A stretch of DNA of 7,776 nucleotides from a bacterium BMS3Bbin02 (GTDB taxonomy: Bacteria; Actinomycetota; Acidimicrobiia; Spongiisociales; UBA5794). Shown here in pieces: positions 6,226 to 7,776 of this stretch. The stretch is from contig BDTL01000265.1 in NCBI GenBank assembly GCA_002898115.1, positions 1 to 7,776 on the forward strand, in the 5' to 3' direction. Positions within the stretch are counted from its first letter, which is position 1. Each line of letters begins with the position of its first letter. Under the pieces are notes generated by a model, which saw only the letters and a program-made list of their open reading frames with translations, was not told the DNA's origin and did no database searches. The translations under genes and the position numbers were made by a program.

Positions 6226-6761
6226 TGCGGCGCGTCAGCGTGGTAGGCACATCGGGCTCGGGCAAGACAAGGTTCGCCGGGGTGCTCGCCGACAAACTTG
6301 GAGTTCCCCACATCGAGCTTGATGCGATCTATCACCAACCCGGCTGGGTACCACTCCCTGATGCGGAGTTCGTTTCGGCCGTCACCGAGGCGGTGCTCGG
6401 AGACGCCTGGGTGGTGGACGGCAACTACTCGATTGCCCGAGACATCGTTTGGGAGCTGGCCGACACCGTGGTCTGGCTCGACTATCCACGTCGAGTGGCG
6501 ATGTACCGGATCATCAAGAGGACACTGTGGCGCGGCGTCATGCGTAGGGAACTTTGGAATGGAAACCGGGAGAAGCTGCATAATATCTTCAAGCGGGATC
6601 CGGCGGAGAACATCATCATGTGGGCATGGACAACGTATCCCGACAGACGCCGACGATACGCCGAGATGATTGAAGACCCGCAATGGGACCACCTCACGTT
6701 CGTCCGATTGCAGACCCGCGCCGAAACCCGCGAGTTTATGGAGGGTGCCGTTCGAACCTGA
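6225..6761 (+). CDS. P-loop kinase-like protein (FlaR / adenylate-kinase-like)
   Basis: A 178-residue nucleotide-binding protein of the small kinase-like group often annotated 'DNA topology modulation protein FlaR' or 'adenylate kinase-like'. It starts MRRVSVVGTSGSGKTRF with a Walker A motif at residues 8-15. Then come LDAIYHQPGW (32-41), WVVDGNY (62-68), a Walker-B-like TVVWLDYPR (81-89), and the arginine-rich lid KRTLWRGVMRRELWNGNRE (98-116), which is typical of this family. A tryptophan patch (MWAWTTYP, 132-139) follows. The start is ATG 6225, sharing its A with the preceding TGA; the frame can be read from 6177, but the added residues only overlap the previous gene and displace the P-loop from the N-terminus. 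Translational coupling is likely. Substrate and role are unknown; the FlaR name does not establish an effect on DNA topology. Confidence 0.88.
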   Translation: MRRVSVVGTSGSGKTRFAGVLADKLGVPHIELDAIYHQPGWVPLPDAEFVSAVTEAVLGDAWVVDGNYSIARDIVWELADTVVWLDYPRRVAMYRIIKRTLWRGVMRRELWNGNREKLHNIFKRDPAENIIMWAWTTYPDRRRRYAEMIEDPQWDHLTFVRLQTRAETREFMEGAVRT

Positions 6762-6799
6762 TCGCGCCGGAAGAACGGGACCGGGCGAACGATTGTGGA

Positions 6800-6832
6800 A
6801 CCCCGAGGCCCCCATTTGGCGGTGTTCGGGGT
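6800..6832 (+). terminator. Hairpin after the P-loop gene, possible terminator
   Basis: ACCCCGA (6800-6806) pairs perfectly with TCGGGGT (6826-6832); the 19-base loop can form a further small stem (GCC with GGC). No T-run follows, so termination is only suggested by the position 38 bases past the stop codon. Confidence 0.3.
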
Positions 6833-6836
6833 ACTG

Positions 6837-6866
6837 TTGAAACATGGCGGAATGTGTCCGTGTTTT
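6837..6866 (+). promoter_or_regulatory. Weak candidate promoter of the 85-residue membrane-protein gene
   Basis: TTGAAA (6837-6842) is followed after 18 bases by TGTTTT (6861-6866), a poor -10. It would start a message about 27 bases ahead of the ATG at 6900, leaving room for its ribosome binding site. Based on position and loose consensus only. Confidence 0.27.
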
Positions 6867-6899
6867 AGCCGGTGGCGAGAGTCGGACGGAGATGGTGTG

Positions 6900-7157
6900 A
6901 TGAGACGATTCCTATCTGAGGTGTGGGCGGCCGGACTCCGGAAGCGGTCCCGCGAGGTCGTGATGGTGGCGATCGGGATAGCCCTGGCAACTGTTTCGGC
7001 GGTCGACCTTGCATGGTCGAGCTGGGCTGGCGACAACGACCGCATTGCGATGGCATCGGGGTCACTTACGGGAGCGCTCATCGTTGTCGCGGTGGGCGCG
7101 ATTCTCGGTTGGCGAAAGGCGGAGAATCGAAACCGAGGCGACATCGGGCATCCCTGA
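6900..7157 (+). CDS. Small two-helix membrane protein, unknown function
   Basis: An unrecognised 85-residue protein. A basic N-terminus (MRRF...GLRKRSR, residues 1-18) precedes a hydrophobic helix at about 20-40, a short polar loop with AGDNDR (43-48), and a second helix at about 50-71, ending in WRKAENRNRGDIGHP. With positive charge on both termini, both ends are expected in the cytoplasm. I chose ATG 6900 because GGAG lies eight bases upstream (6888-6891). The frame is open from ATG 6795, but that extension has no ribosome binding site, is unlike a protein, and would overlap the hairpin and candidate promoter. It may pair with the next gene, also a small membrane protein on the same strand. 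Confidence 0.62.
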   Translation: MRRFLSEVWAAGLRKRSREVVMVAIGIALATVSAVDLAWSSWAGDNDRIAMASGSLTGALIVVAVGAILGWRKAENRNRGDIGHP

Positions 7158-7172
7158 GCAGGCGGATCGAAT

Positions 7173-7197
7173 CCCGGCTTTGACTCGCTGAGCCGGG
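7173..7197 (+). other. Short GC hairpin between the two membrane-protein genes
   Basis: CCCGGCT (7173-7179) pairs perfectly with AGCCGGG (7191-7197) around an 11-base loop, 15 bases after the preceding stop. There is no following T-run. It could be an attenuator, a weak terminator or chance; the loop starts with TTGACT, which resembles a -35, but no fitting -10 follows. Confidence 0.35.
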
Positions 7198-7247
7198 CGA
7201 TGACAGCAACGATTCGCTGCTCGATGCCGGCTGGAGGAGTGGACTAT

Positions 7248-7256
7248 CGGAGGAGA
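7248..7256 (+). promoter_or_regulatory. Strong ribosome binding site fixing the start at 7263
   Basis: CGGAGGAGA contains an almost ideal Shine-Dalgarno core (AGGAG, 7251-7255) seven bases before ATG 7263. This favours 7263 over the in-frame ATG at 7200, which has no such site. Confidence 0.75.
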
Positions 7257-7262
7257 GCCAAC

Positions 7263-7664
7263 ATGAGGCAGCGGTTGCGAGCAGCACGTAACGTCGGGTT
7301 CGTTTTGCGTCTCGTCGGGTACGTCCTGACGGGTTTCTTGCTTGTACCCGCAGGCTGGGCGCTACTCGCCGAAACCGACTACGAACCTCGCTCCTGGGTT
7401 CTCTTCGCTGGTATCGGTGGGTTCCTTCTGATCGTTGTTGACGAAAGGTTCGTCAGTCGCCCACCGAGACGTTCGGCCATCCAGCGGGGGATTGCGATCG
7501 GCGCCGTGTTCGCCGTACTCGGGTGGATCACGATTGTCCGCGCACGTTACGACGGTGATTCGGAGTTGGCGGCGTCGGGTGGAGGATGGTTGGTGGTGGG
7601 CATTGCATGGATGGTCGGACCCTCGGTTCACGAACTGTGGTCGAAGCGCAAGAACCTGACGTAG
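7263..7664 (+). CDS. Small four-helix membrane protein, unknown function
   Basis: An unrecognised 133-residue integral membrane protein. Predicted helices lie at about 13-36, 45-60, 76-93 and 107-121, joined by short loops; the 61-75 loop (ERFVSRPPRRSAIQR) and the ends (MRQRLRAARN, WSKRKNLT) are basic and so probably cytoplasmic, and TDYEPR and RYDGDSE probably face outside. That gives an even number of spans with both ends inside. The start is fixed by a strong Shine-Dalgarno site. No enzymatic motif or conserved charged residue inside a helix is evident. It follows another small membrane-protein gene by about 105 bases, so co-transcription is possible but the gap holds a hairpin. Confidence 0.72.
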   Translation: MRQRLRAARNVGFVLRLVGYVLTGFLLVPAGWALLAETDYEPRSWVLFAGIGGFLLIVVDERFVSRPPRRSAIQRGIAIGAVFAVLGWITIVRARYDGDSELAASGGGWLVVGIAWMVGPSVHELWSKRKNLT

Positions 7665-7718
7665 GGTAGGACTCGGGTGGTGTCCGGTGTGATCCGAACT
7701 CCTTCAATCCGGCAGGAC

Positions 7719-7776
7719 TCACCGTGGAGCGTCGACCAATCCGATTTCACGCACGACGGTGGAGGAGCCGGCTTTC
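7719..7776 (-). CDS. Possible 3' end of a minus-strand gene running off the window
   Basis: Reading the minus strand from the window edge, one frame gives KAGSSTVVREIGLVDAPR and then TGA (7721-7719). The composition looks like a protein C-terminus and the gene would converge with the preceding plus-strand gene, leaving a 54-base gap. Only 18 residues are visible and no family is recognisable. An alternative is a plus-strand gene starting at GTG 7724, but that frame is arginine-heavy and looks like a shadow. Confidence 0.3.
   Translation of the reverse strand, partial: KAGSSTVVREIGLVDAPR

Noticed and set aside
7724..7776. Plus-strand gene starting at GTG 7724
   Set aside because: The 17 visible residues are strongly arginine-rich and no clear ribosome binding site precedes the GTG; the minus-strand reading looks more protein-like.

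Overview
The window is GC-rich and its genes read as actinobacterial. The clues are a long AcnA-type aconitase, a protein of the mycothiol-dependent maleylpyruvate isomerase/DinB-like superfamily (expanded in Actinobacteria), a probable leaderless gene, and an exported amidase paired with a GerMN-like protein. An uncultured or environmental high-GC lineage such as Acidimicrobiia would fit, but that is inference; no rRNA or other phylogenetic marker is present.

Layout, left to right. (1) Positions 1-2321 (+) hold the C-terminal 85% or so of aconitase, cut at its 5' end by the window edge. (2) A near-perfect palindromic repeat (copy A) follows at once. (3) Two overlapping minus-strand genes lie at 2448-4120. 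Read in transcription order they are an anchored extracytoplasmic protein with a GerMN-like C-terminal domain, then a secreted N-acetylmuramoyl-L-alanine amidase. Together they look like a cell-wall remodelling operon. Upstream of it is a roughly 185-base leader and a candidate promoter whose spacer contains eight consecutive G. (4) A second copy of the palindrome (copy B, same orientation, about 92% identical over 74 bases) lies next, so the pair brackets the cell-wall operon. (5) A membrane-dipeptidase (M19) gene on the minus strand (4442-5554) has its stop codon inside copy B. (6) Diverging from it across only 50 bases is a plus-strand pair: a DinB/MDMPI-like protein and, overlapping it by one base, a small P-loop kinase-like protein of the FlaR/adenylate-kinase-like type. 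(7) Two small unrecognised membrane-protein genes follow (85 and 133 residues). The last bases may hold the 3' end of a minus-strand gene.

How the parts fit. Aconitase is central metabolism (TCA cycle). The amidase, the GerMN-like protein and possibly the dipeptidase can be read as peptidoglycan and D-amino-acid dipeptide turnover, though dipeptidase specificity cannot be read from sequence alone. The most notable structure is the pair of direct-repeat palindromes. A simple history is an ancestral convergent acnA / dipeptidase arrangement separated by one palindrome, into which a two-gene cell-wall module with a second palindrome copy was later inserted. That history is a hypothesis. I do not see an obvious new defence or mobile system in the window.
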